Shown piece by piece: positions 1 to 8,182 of a stretch of DNA of 10,006 nt. Source of the stretch: an uncultured Halomicronema sp. (GTDB taxonomy: Bacteria > Cyanobacteriota > Cyanobacteriia > Phormidesmidales > Phormidesmidaceae); assembly GCA_937897665.1 (NCBI GenBank), contig CALCPB010000461.1:1-10006 (forward strand), read 5' to 3'. Within the stretch, counting starts at the first letter, position 1. Each line of letters opens with the position of its first letter. A program made the translations under genes and the position numbers. The notes under the pieces were generated by a model that did not search any database, was not told where the DNA came from, and saw only the letters and a list, made by a program, of their open reading frames with translations.

Positions 1-7
1 CCCTCAG

Positions 8-23
8 CCCCTCCCAGGAGGGG
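8..23. repeat. GC-rich palindrome at the window edge
   Basis: CCCCTCC (8-14) and GGAGGGG (17-23) are perfect inverted arms around CA, so the folded form would be about six pairs with a four-base loop. No T-tract follows on either strand. The style (C-rich arm, CCAG centre, G-rich arm) resembles dispersed intergenic repeats of large cyanobacterial genomes, but the window holds no second copy. The rest of 1-214 shows no convincing gene, and the open frame on the plus strand there is the antisense of the small membrane protein. Confidence 0.45.
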
Positions 24-214
24 AAATATCCGGCTTCGGTTTTAACCCGAACTGATGTTACGTAGCTGAATTTACGCGCAACTGACCGATGCGATGTTCT
101 CAAGTAAGGCACCGCCAACGCACCGATTTGATCGCTTGCCAGAGTCTGCCTGTTCGCATCGAAGGGCTCCCTGTAACCGTCAGCCATCAGAATCAGTTGG
201 TTTTCTTGAGGCGA

Positions 215-457
215 TTAGTCAACTTGGATCTGAGGAATTTCGGTCGGCGGCACGGGCTCTATCGGCTCACTGTAGCGGGCGATGTTAAACCAGATAATCG
301 CCAGCAGAATACCCACACCGCAGCCCAGCAAAAAGATCCAGCCGTGAGACGGTTCGAGCACACAGAGTAGCCGACGATTCTGACCATACACCTGCACGAG
401 CCAGCCTTCATCAGCCTCGGAGATGGACTGCGATTTTTTTGACTCAAATTTATTCAT
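215..457 (-). CDS. Small single-span membrane protein of unknown function
   Basis: An 80-residue protein that I do not recognise. Residues 1-39 are polar and would face one side of the membrane. Residues 40-60 (WIFLLGCGVGI then LLAIIWFNIA) form one clear transmembrane helix with a small-residue GCGVG patch. The tail 61-80 is acidic and proline-rich (SEPIEPVPPTEIPQ). I chose the ATG whose complement is CAT at 455-457, giving MNKFESKKSQ. The same frame stays open upstream to 559, but those 34 extra residues look like translated leader and would put a long polar stretch ahead of the protein. No strong Shine-Dalgarno sequence is visible. It is divergent from the oxidoreductase, with 393 bases between their starts. 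The hydropathy pattern makes a real gene likely, but nothing indicates its role. Confidence 0.6.
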   Translation of the reverse strand: MNKFESKKSQSISEADEGWLVQVYGQNRRLLCVLEPSHGWIFLLGCGVGILLAIIWFNIARYSEPIEPVPPTEIPQIQVD

Positions 458-850
458 GGTTTTCGCTTCATGGGTAGCAATGGTTGTCTGTTGCTGAGCT
501 GACCGCTGGGAGTCAGCGACGGAAACACCTATTCGTTCACCTGTGAACAGAAAAAGCACAGCTTGATTATCGTGACAGCCGTGGCGATTCCATTGATTCC
601 TAGACTAAACTCTATGTCTAATCGAGTAACCATATCTTTTAGTTTATGCTGCGATTTCAGTAATCAACCACCGACTGCAGCCAAAGATGTCCACAGATTT
701 TTGGAATGGCGGCATAGTTTTTACTTATGAATAGCAGCTAAAGACGGGCTGTTCTACTATCTGTGAGGCGGGCACTGCCCCGTTCTGAGCCTGTGGAGGA
801 ATTCCCTGTGCTTGCTGAAACTACTATGGCTGACGTTGAAGGAACCCTCT
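458..850. other. Divergent intergenic region with overlapping mini-ORF
   Basis: This stretch separates the minus-strand membrane protein from the plus-strand oxidoreductase and should hold both promoters. It is visibly AT-richer than the flanking genes between about 600 and 770. TACTAT at 755-760 could serve as a -10 box for the oxidoreductase, but no good -35 box stands at the right distance. An 11-codon ORF, ATG at 826 to TGA at 859-861 (MADVEGTLYVP), overlaps the oxidoreductase start and repeats its early bases (ATGGCTGACGT at 826-836 and 869-879). Confidence 0.35.
838..843 (+). promoter_or_regulatory. Ribosome binding site deciding the oxidoreductase start
   Basis: GAAGGA lies seven bases before the ATG at 851. 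The same frame opens earlier at TTG 812 with GGAGGA at 795-800 eleven bases ahead, so that earlier start cannot be excluded. ATG with tighter spacing, plus the position of the nucleotide-binding fold, favours 851. Confidence 0.55.
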
Positions 851-2689
851 ATGTCCCCTGAAACCATCATGGCTGACGTCCTCGTTGTGGGGGGCGGTAC
901 CGGGGGCACAGCTGCTGCCATTCAGGCCGCACGGCGCGGCGCGCAGACAGTGCTAGTCAGCGAGCTGCCGTGGTTGGGGGGGATGTTGACGGCGGCCGGA
1001 GTAGCAGCGCCCGATGGCAATGAATTGCGAGCTTGGCAAACCGGCCTATGGGGAGCGTTTTTGCGCGCCCTGCAGCAACGACAGCCCGGCGGTTTAGACC
1101 ATGCTTGGGTTAGCTTTTTTACCTATGAACCCAAAATAGGTGCGGCGATTTTTGCCGACTGGGTCAACGGTTTACCCAATTTAAGATGGATTGTCGGCCC
1201 AGTACCAAAAGCGGTGGTGCGTCAGGGCGATCGCTTGCAGGGGGTGCGATTCGACGATCTCACTGTTTACGCCAAAATCACTCTAGATGGTACCGAGCTG
1301 GGTGATTTGCTGGCCTTGGGTGAGGTGCCTCACCGCTGGGGTTGGGAAGATCAGAGTCAGTTCTCAGAGCCCAGCGCGCCCCAATCATTAACCGATCCGC
1401 ATGATCCGCTCCATGCGATTGTTCAGACCTATCCCGTGCAGTCGCCGACGTGGGTGGTGGTGCTGCAGGATCATGGTGCCGGTCAAGCAGCACCCCCGAT
1501 TCAGCCGACGGCTGACTACGATCCCAGTCAGTTTCAAACCGCGTGGCAAGGCTATGGCCCTGACCGATTTTTGACCTATGGTCAGCTGCCGCAGCGACAG
1601 TTCATGCTCAATTGGCCGCAGCAGGGCAACGACTATGGGGTGGGGCTACAGCGTCTGGTGGGCAACCCTGCGGAGCAGCGCGCCTGGGCTAAAGAAGCGA
1701 TCGCCCACAGCCAAAATTTTGCCTACTTTATTCAGTCAGCATTGGGGCCGCGATATGGGTTGGCGACCACGGCCTTTCCGCAAATCCCTGGTCAGTTGGG
1801 GGGCGGTGCTTTTGCTCTTATGCCCTATTACCGTGAGAGTCGTCGGCTGATCGGGCTGACCACGGTGACTGAGTGCGATATTTTGCCCCTGCCCGGCGAG
1901 CGAGCGGCGGCTTTGCCAGTGAATGCCAGTGGGCAGATGAGTGCGATCGCCATCGGCAACTATCCCAACGATCATCACTATCCCGGTTTTGACCTGCCCT
2001 TAGCCCCGAAAGCCGATCTCTGGGGCGGTCGTTGGACGGGAACACCGTTCACCATTGCCTATGAAGCTTTGGTGCCCGCGGCGATCGAGGGCCTGCTCGC
2101 CTGCGATAAAAATATTTCGGTGTCTCACCTGGCTAATGGTGCAACCCGCCTGCAGCCTGTGGTGTTGGGGATTGGTCAAGCTGCCGGGATGGCCGCGGCG
2201 CTCTGTGTTGAACAGGGATGTGAACCGCGTGAGTTAGCGGTGGAGGCACTGCAATCGGCTTTGCTCAATGAGCCCACCGCGCCCGCAGCAGTCGTGCCAT
2301 TAGTGGATAATTTACCCGCTAATCCGGATTGGCGATCGCGGCAAGTGTATTACCAAAATCATCCAGAAGACTCTTTTCAAACCACTTCTGTCGGCCTTTC
2401 ATTCCCGCAGTTTTTGAGCAGATCTACGGAAGCGATCCCGAAACTTTACGAGTTTGAAGGAACCTTAAAGATCAGCGCAACTGGAAGAAGTTGGCAAGCA
2501 AAATTACAGTTGTCCGATGATCGCTTGCTGGATGTGGTGACGCTTGATCCCTCTGTTCATCAGGTGATCAGCCAATTCAAAACCTCGCAATTAATCGCGC
2601 TCCAGGGTTATCCCAACTGGGCTGCAGGCTGGCTTCAAGTAATAGCAATAAAAGCCCATTCGCTAGATTCAGAAATATTACGCAGATAA
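851..2689 (+). CDS. FAD-dependent oxidoreductase (FAD_oxidored, PF12831-like)
   Basis: A 612-residue flavoprotein, probably cytosolic, whose substrate cannot be read from sequence. The N-terminal dinucleotide fold is textbook: DVLVVGGGTGGT at residues 9-20, with glutamate 38 at the end of strand two to hold the FAD ribose. The family signature WLGGMLTAAGV follows at about 40. DGTELGDLL starts at 146, as in the PF12831 group. The C-terminal FAD segment LQPVVLGIGQAAG is at about 434-446. These three together identify the family confidently. After residue about 497 comes a tail of some 115 residues with a beta-rich look (YEFEGTLKI, LDVVTLDP, GYPNWAAGWLQV), encoded by visibly AT-richer DNA than the rest. 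It is not part of the core flavin fold and I do not recognise it. The TTG start at 812 would add 13 residues. The gene ends 66 bases before patX, so joint transcription with patX is possible. Confidence 0.88.
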   Translation: MSPETIMADVLVVGGGTGGTAAAIQAARRGAQTVLVSELPWLGGMLTAAGVAAPDGNELRAWQTGLWGAFLRALQQRQPGGLDHAWVSFFTYEPKIGAAIFADWVNGLPNLRWIVGPVPKAVVRQGDRLQGVRFDDLTVYAKITLDGTELGDLLALGEVPHRWGWEDQSQFSEPSAPQSLTDPHDPLHAIVQTYPVQSPTWVVVLQDHGAGQAAPPIQPTADYDPSQFQTAWQGYGPDRFLTYGQLPQRQFMLNWPQQGNDYGVGLQRLVGNPAEQRAWAKEAIAHSQNFAYFIQSALGPRYGLATTAFPQIPGQLGGGAFALMPYYRESRRLIGLTTVTECDILPLPGERAAALPVNASGQMSAIAIGNYPNDHHYPGFDLPLAPKADLWGGRWTGTPFTIAYEALVPAAIEGLLACDKNISVSHLANGATRLQPVVLGIGQAAGMAAALCVEQGCEPRELAVEALQSALLNEPTAPAAVVPLVDNLPANPDWRSRQVYYQNHPEDSFQTTSVGLSFPQFLSRSTEAIPKLYEFEGTLKISATGRSWQAKLQLSDDRLLDVVTLDPSVHQVISQFKTSQLIALQGYPNWAAGWLQVIAIKAHSLDSEILRR

Positions 2690-2693
2690 ACTT

Positions 2694-2699
2694 TCCTGA
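2694..2699 (+). promoter_or_regulatory. Possible degenerate DIF1-like -35 element of patX
   Basis: TCCTGA lies 62 bases before the patX start codon. It differs by one base from TCCGGA, which I recall as the core of the DIF1 promoter element reported within about 70 bases upstream of patX genes. No exact TCCGGA is present between the oxidoreductase and patX, and no good -10 box stands 17 bases downstream. The call rests on position and a five-of-six match, so it is weak. No NtcA box (GTA-N8-TAC) was seen. Confidence 0.25.
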
Positions 2700-2707
2700 G
2701 GAACAAT

Positions 2708-2749
2708 CGACCTCTCTGAAACAAGAGATAGAACCACACAGAGGGGTCG
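2708..2749 (+). promoter_or_regulatory. Leader hairpin over the patX ribosome site; HetR half-operator sequence
   Basis: CGACCTCTCTG (2708-2718) pairs with CAGAGGGGTCG (2739-2749) over all 11 positions, with one U-G wobble and a 20-base loop. The right arm contains the probable Shine-Dalgarno sequence GAGG(GG) at 2741-2746, nine or more bases before the ATG at 2756, so the fold would hide it. The same arm includes GAGGGGTC (2741-2748), which equals the left half of the HetR operator palindrome described upstream of Anabaena hetP (GAGGGGTCTAACCCCTC, from memory). The other half is absent. An almost identical CAGAGGGG precedes the phosphoesterase start, so plain ribosome binding is a sufficient explanation for the arm itself. 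Confidence 0.5.
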
Positions 2750-2755
2750 TCAAAC

Positions 2756-3109
2756 ATGTTTTGTCTACAAAATATCACTCGATACTTTTTGGCTGCAGCC
2801 GCCCTAGGCTGCTTGAGCACCAGCGTCATTGCTCCTCAAGGAGCGTTGTATCTCGCTGAGGCTAGCGATCGCGATGAGACCAGCCACCGGGGCAGCGGGC
2901 GCATTGTGACGCAAGGGCCGGAGGCGATGACTGCTTTAGAAGGCATCGCCTATCGCGGCACGGGACGGTTAGAGCAGCGGCACGAGCTTAAAGTCGTTCA
3001 TCGCGGGAGCGGTCGCATCGATAACCAGAGCCCCGATACCCGAGCGGTGGCCTATCGGGGCTCTGGCCGGGTATCGCCTCGCGGTCTCAGCCGCCCCGAG
3101 TTTGTCTAG
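2756..3109 (+). CDS. patX: PatX-like secreted RGSGR-repeat peptide precursor
   Basis: A 117-residue protein with a hydrophobic signal segment (about residues 9-27, FLAAAALGCL then STSVIAP) and cleavage plausible near residues 30-36. The mature part is polar and carries four pentapeptides: RGSGR at 45-49, RGTGR at 67-71, RGSGR at 83-87 and RGSGR at 101-105. Each is preceded by H or Y (HRGSGRI, YRGTGRL, HRGSGRI, YRGSGRV). RGSGR is the active pentapeptide of PatS and HetN in Anabaena and the defining motif of PatX, a protein with a hydrophobic N-terminus that co-occurs with HetR. It binds the HetR hood domain and blocks activation. The linkers are 17, 11 and 13 residues and differ in sequence, so the repeats are old or under selection only at the motif. 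hetR follows on the same strand. The name is inferred from motif, signal peptide and neighbour, not from overall similarity. A structural repeat protein unrelated to signalling is the alternative. Confidence 0.85.
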   Translation: MFCLQNITRYFLAAAALGCLSTSVIAPQGALYLAEASDRDETSHRGSGRIVTQGPEAMTALEGIAYRGTGRLEQRHELKVVHRGSGRIDNQSPDTRAVAYRGSGRVSPRGLSRPEFV

Positions 3110-4465
<1,356 letters not shown>

Positions 4466-4807
4466 CCCTGACGCTCATCGCCTGACCTGTTTTAAGCCAT
4501 AGCGCATCAGGCGATCGCGCCATTCCCAACAATGCCAACTGTCGGGTGTTATGCGCGCCGCGATGCACCGCATCCAGGATGTTTTCAGAGCCGCCCCGTC
4601 GCCTGCGGTACTTCTCTTTGTGGAGGATGCGGTTGAAGAGCCTGTTGATTGCCGCTGCTCAGCTCTCCGGGCAGGCTTTGGCAAAGATGAGGACACACTC
4701 GGTAAGCGTTGATTGTGGGCGCACACCGCTGAGGTATGCCAGATGCTGGTGCAAAACTGAGGCAAAAAGTTACCCTGGCGAAGAGCACTCAGAGGGGAAC
4801 AGCCGCC
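4466..4807. other. hetR-phosphoesterase intergenic region
   Basis: ATCGCCTGA (4477-4485) and TCAGGCGAT (4507-4515) are perfect 9-base inverted arms around a 21-base loop, 12 bases after the hetR stop. No T-tract follows on either strand, so this is not a standard terminator, but it could protect the hetR 3' end. Frames on the minus strand stay open across much of 4475-4822 and 4212-4640 and read against each other; none gives a protein I recognise or a supported start. The remainder shows nothing I can name. The region is too long for simple spacing and might hold a small RNA or decayed gene. Confidence 0.35.
4792..4797 (+). promoter_or_regulatory. Ribosome binding site deciding the phosphoesterase start
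   Basis: GAGGGG lies ten bases before the ATG at 4808. It supports that ATG over the ATG at 4736, which would add 24 residues ahead of the first strand of the phosphoesterase fold, where the family normally begins. Confidence 0.6.
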
Positions 4808-5626
4808 ATGATCATCGCGCAAATATCAGATCTGCATGTGCAGCCAGCAGGCCAACGGGCCTACGGCATTGTCGATACTAATCACTTATTAGAAGCCGCG
4901 ATCGCCCAGCTCAATCGCCTGCAGCCACAGCCTGATCTGGTGGTCGCGAGCGGTGATTTAGTCGATGAGCGCACCGAAGCTGAGTATGAAATGTTGAAAG
5001 CGCTGCTGGCCCCGCTGCGCGCACCGCTGTATTTGGCGATGGGCAACCATGACAATCGCACCGCGTTTCGCCACGTGTTTCCCCAGCTGCCGTATGTGCC
5101 GCCGACTGGCTTTGTACACTACGTGCTGGATGACTATCCGGTGCGCATCATTGTGCTCGACACACTGGTCGATGGCGAAGGCTACGGCGACATGGATGCC
5201 GAACGTCTGGCCTGGCTGCAAACTCAACTGGCTGTTCAACCCCACAAGCCGACGATCATTTTTATGCACCATCCGCCCTTTGCGACTGGGCTGCTGGGGA
5301 TGGATCAGTCCCGCTGCCGGGGCAACGAAGCCCTAGCTCATCTGATCGCGCAGTACCCTAACGTGCAGCGGGTGGCCTGTGGTCACCTTCACCGCTCGAT
5401 TCAAACAATGTGGGCAGGTACCGTGGGCAGTGTGGCTCCGAGTGTGGCTCACCAAGTGGCGCTCAAACTCGCCGAGGCGCAACCGCCAGCTGTCGTGATG
5501 GAACCCCCGGCCTTTCACCTCCACCTGTGGGATGACGCCACGGGATTGGTCACCCATACGGCTTTTATCGGTGAGTTTGCCGCCTATTCTTGCCAGACGA
5601 AGGCCGCGATCGCCCTCTACGCTTAA
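4808..5626 (+). CDS. CpdA-like metallophosphoesterase (class III cyclic nucleotide phosphodiesterase)
   Basis: A 272-residue cytosolic dinuclear-metal phosphoesterase. All five family blocks are present and in order: D-x-H at D8 and H10 (ISDLH), GD at 49-50, GNHD at 79-82, HHPP at 154-157 and GHLH at 192-195. Length and block spacing fit the CpdA/Icc group, which hydrolyses 3',5'-cAMP. Related enzymes act on other phosphodiesters or on 2',3'-cyclic nucleotides, so the substrate is not settled. There is no signal peptide or membrane segment. The protein begins directly with the first beta strand (MIIAQISDLH), which supports this start. cAMP signalling is well established in filamentous cyanobacteria, where it affects motility and growth. 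Its place 342 bases after hetR is suggestive but does not show a shared role. I give no gene symbol because the activity is inferred from family only. Confidence 0.88.
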   Translation: MIIAQISDLHVQPAGQRAYGIVDTNHLLEAAIAQLNRLQPQPDLVVASGDLVDERTEAEYEMLKALLAPLRAPLYLAMGNHDNRTAFRHVFPQLPYVPPTGFVHYVLDDYPVRIIVLDTLVDGEGYGDMDAERLAWLQTQLAVQPHKPTIIFMHHPPFATGLLGMDQSRCRGNEALAHLIAQYPNVQRVACGHLHRSIQTMWAGTVGSVAPSVAHQVALKLAEAQPPAVVMEPPAFHLHLWDDATGLVTHTAFIGEFAAYSCQTKAAIALYA

Positions 5627-5744
5627 ATCAAGTGCACCAAGCAAACGGCGACAGGCGGCAGTAGATAGGCCCAACTCAGAACAGTTCTTTGTCCCTGCTG
5701 ACCAGCGATCCAGCCTGCTAAGACCGACTAAGGGCTGCAGCCTC

Positions 5745-5750
5745 TACAAT
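5745..5750 (+). promoter_or_regulatory. Possible -10 box of the histidine kinase gene
   Basis: TACAAT lies 28 bases before the ATG at 5778. Transcription would begin near 5757, leaving a short leader. No good -35 box stands 17 bases upstream. The bases between the phosphoesterase stop and this box show no terminator or other named element. Confidence 0.35.
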
Positions 5751-5777
5751 TGATTCCACAGGTTTTTGAGCGGGCCT

Positions 5778-8021
5778 ATGCCACTTCCTACTAGGAAACC
5801 GGAACTACCGTCTAATTTATGGCGGGCCCGGTTATCGCGTCGAATTGTATTTTGGGTCTTTATCAGCATTGTGGTGATTGAGGCGATCATCTTGGTGCCC
5901 TCAGAGCTGCGTCGCGAGCGCGAACTGTTGGAATATCTGCAGGCGCTGTCGGGCGCGCAAGCCGAAGGGGTGCTCAGTACCAAAGGCGATCTGAGTACGG
6001 CGAACGACGCCAAGATGCTCGAAAGCCTCGAAAGCTTGCTAAGTAATGAAGTGGTTTTAGGGGGGGCGCTCTATCGCACCGATCGCACCCCGGTCGGTGA
6101 ATTTGGCGAAGTTCCAGAGCTGACCCTTGAGGCCGCCTTCTCGCAGGCCCAAAGTCAGAGCGGTGGCGATCGCTATAACCGGCGTACGCAGCGTTACGAC
6201 GCGCTGTCGCAGATGGTCTCCCTCGGTGGACGGTATTACCTGATCATTCGCCACGATGCGACCTGGGTCGGGCGCGAGTTTTACTTCTTTATTGCCCGCA
6301 TCACGGGCCTCGTGTTTATCATTTCGGTCTTTGTCACTGGGGCGACGATGGTCGTGCTTGATCGCTTGGTGATTTCTGCCGTCTTAGCCTTGCGGCGCGA
6401 TCTGCGACAGGCGGGCCAGTCCATTCGCCAAAATGAAGATGTGCGATCGCTTTCCTTTGAGTCGGTTAAGCGCGAAAAACTCCGACAGGATGAACTGGGC
6501 GACGTCATCACCACCTTCAAAGAAATGGTGAATCAAGTCGGTGCAGCCAACACGGAACGGGATCACGCCGAAGCCGCCCTACGGCTCTCCGAGGAAAAGT
6601 TTTCAAAATCGTTTTATGCCAGCCCCAACCCCATGAGTCTGAGCATTCTTGAAACAGGGGAGCTGCTCGAAGTCAACGATAGCTTTTTGGGCCTCTATGG
6701 GGCGAACCGCGACGCTGTGGTGGGCAAAACCGCTGCTGACTTGGCCCTTTGGGCTGACCTGAGCGATCGCGAGGCGCTCCTAACCATCCTCCAAAAACAA
6801 GGATTCGTCCGCAATCAAGAATACCGGTTTCGCACTGCTGGGCAGCGCTATCGCATCGTGCTTTACTCGGCAGAGATCGTTTTTTTGGATGGCCAACGCT
6901 GCATTCTCTCCGTTTCTAACGACATTACCGAGCGCAAAGCTGCCGAAGAAGCCCTAATCGAAAGCGAACAGCGCTTTCGCACCTTGATTGACCAAGCCAC
7001 CGATGCCCTGTTTGTCGTGGATTCTGATGGCCGGCTGATCGATGCTAACCGCGAGGCCTGTCATACGCTCGGCTATACCCGTGACGAGCTGCTGCAATTG
7101 TCAGTCCCAGACGTGCAAAAATCCGTGAGTCTCACTGATCTGGAACAGGATTGGCAGCTGCAGCCCGGTGAAGCTACTACCCGTGAGGGCATCCACCAGC
7201 GCAAAGACGGTAGCCAGTTTCCCGTTGAGGTGCGGTTGGGACGCATTGAAATTGGTGGGCGATCGGTGCTGCTGGCGCTGGCTCGCGATATCACCACCCG
7301 CCGACAAATGGCCCAAGCCCAAGCGCGACTGGCCGAAATTGGCGAACTCGCGGCCATGATCGTTCACGAAGTCCGCAATCCGCTGACCACGGTACTCATG
7401 GGCCTCCATTCTTTTGAACAGATGGATTTGCCCGATCGCGCCAAGATGCGCCTGGCTTTTGCGCTAGAAGAATCTGAGCGACTGCAGCGGCTGCTCAACG
7501 AAATTTTGATGTACGCCCGTGAGCAGCAGCTAGATCTGGCACCGTTAGAGGTGGGGCCATTTCTGCAAACGCTGAGCGATGAATTTAGCCATCAGCCCGT
7601 GGCGACTGAACGCACCCTCAAAACTCGAGGCCTCGATCAGGCGGGCCATATTGCCGGTGATCGCGATCGGTTGAAACAAGTGTTTATCAACCTGCTCAGT
7701 AATGCTTGCGAAGCAGCCCCCGCCGACGAGGTGATCACCTGCACCCTGATCGAAAGCCCTGACTGTGTGGTGGTGAAGGTTCACAATGGCGGCCCCCCCA
7801 TTCCCCCCGATGTGCTGCCCAAGTTAACCCAGCCTTTTTTCACCACCAAATCGAGTGGCAATGGCTTGGGCCTCGCCATCACCCGCCGCATCGTTGAAGC
7901 CCACGGCGGCACCCTGCACTTTGCCTCAGCGGCTGAGACGGGTACCACCGTGACGGTACAGTTGCCCGTTCATCTCACTTGCAGTGTGAATGGTGATGAA
8001 ATGGATGCTTCAAGCCGCTGA
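5778..8021 (+). CDS. Membrane sensor histidine kinase with two PAS domains
   Basis: A 747-residue sensor kinase, numbered from ATG 5778. Transmembrane helix one is at about 23-41 and helix two at about 168-196. The 125-residue loop between them probably faces the periplasm and senses an unknown signal. A HAMP-like linker (about 197-255, with DELGDVITTFKEM) joins to two PAS domains, about 271-386 and 396-508, each ending in the usual D-I-T-x-R motif. The phosphoacceptor is histidine 530 in HEVRNPLTT. The ATPase domain shows the N box (INLLSNACEA, asparagine 642), DRDRL ahead of it, the F box FFTTK and the G box GNGLGLAI. All catalytic boxes are intact, so it should be active. The order resembles NtrB/AtoS-type kinases. 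No response regulator adjoins it in this window, so its partner is elsewhere. A TTG at 5766 would add four residues; ATG is preferred. Confidence 0.93.
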   Translation: MPLPTRKPELPSNLWRARLSRRIVFWVFISIVVIEAIILVPSELRRERELLEYLQALSGAQAEGVLSTKGDLSTANDAKMLESLESLLSNEVVLGGALYRTDRTPVGEFGEVPELTLEAAFSQAQSQSGGDRYNRRTQRYDALSQMVSLGGRYYLIIRHDATWVGREFYFFIARITGLVFIISVFVTGATMVVLDRLVISAVLALRRDLRQAGQSIRQNEDVRSLSFESVKREKLRQDELGDVITTFKEMVNQVGAANTERDHAEAALRLSEEKFSKSFYASPNPMSLSILETGELLEVNDSFLGLYGANRDAVVGKTAADLALWADLSDREALLTILQKQGFVRNQEYRFRTAGQRYRIVLYSAEIVFLDGQRCILSVSNDITERKAAEEALIESEQRFRTLIDQATDALFVVDSDGRLIDANREACHTLGYTRDELLQLSVPDVQKSVSLTDLEQDWQLQPGEATTREGIHQRKDGSQFPVEVRLGRIEIGGRSVLLALARDITTRRQMAQAQARLAEIGELAAMIVHEVRNPLTTVLMGLHSFEQMDLPDRAKMRLAFALEESERLQRLLNEILMYAREQQLDLAPLEVGPFLQTLSDEFSHQPVATERTLKTRGLDQAGHIAGDRDRLKQVFINLLSNACEAAPADEVITCTLIESPDCVVVKVHNGGPPIPPDVLPKLTQPFFTTKSSGNGLGLAITRRIVEAHGGTLHFASAAETGTTVTVQLPVHLTCSVNGDEMDASSR

Positions 8022-8110
8022 AATCAGCCTCTGGCGATCGCGGGGCAACCCGTACCTTGGCCTTCGGAATTCACCGCCGCTGCCGCCTGAAGTCTCTTTT
8101 AACCTTTCGT

Positions 8111-8116
8111 TACAAT
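8111..8116 (+). promoter_or_regulatory. Possible -10 box of the site-2 protease gene
   Basis: TACAAT lies 67 bases before the protease ATG, with CTGAAG (8087-8092) as a poor -35 box 18 bases upstream. A perfect TTGACA at 8134-8139 exists but has no matching -10 box 16-18 bases later. Confidence 0.4.
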
Positions 8117-8171
8117 CAGGACATTAAAGCGGATTGACAGCGAAACCGGTCAAGCCGTGCTCAACGTTTTC

Positions 8172-8177
8172 GAGGTG
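8172..8177 (+). promoter_or_regulatory. Ribosome binding site of the site-2 protease gene
   Basis: GAGGTG, a strong match to the anti-Shine-Dalgarno sequence, stands five bases before the ATG at 8183 and fixes this start. Confidence 0.65.
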
Positions 8178-8182
8178 CCCAC

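Noticed and set aside
89..370. Open frame on plus strand, 93 residues
   Set aside because: It is the antisense of the small membrane protein, arginine-rich and without any recognisable pattern, while the minus frame has a clean transmembrane helix.
2741..2756. Full HetR operator in front of patX
   Set aside because: Only one half of the palindrome is present, and the left hairpin arm is in the opposite orientation, so a complete operator cannot be claimed.
4475..4822. Minus-strand 115-residue frame, ending SWHCWEWRDRLMRYG
   Set aside because: Mostly low-complexity serine, arginine and threonine, covering the ribosome site of the phosphoesterase; not credible as a protein.
8134..8139. Perfect TTGACA as a -35 box
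   Set aside because: No -10-like hexamer lies 16-18 bases downstream; the bases there read GTGCTC.
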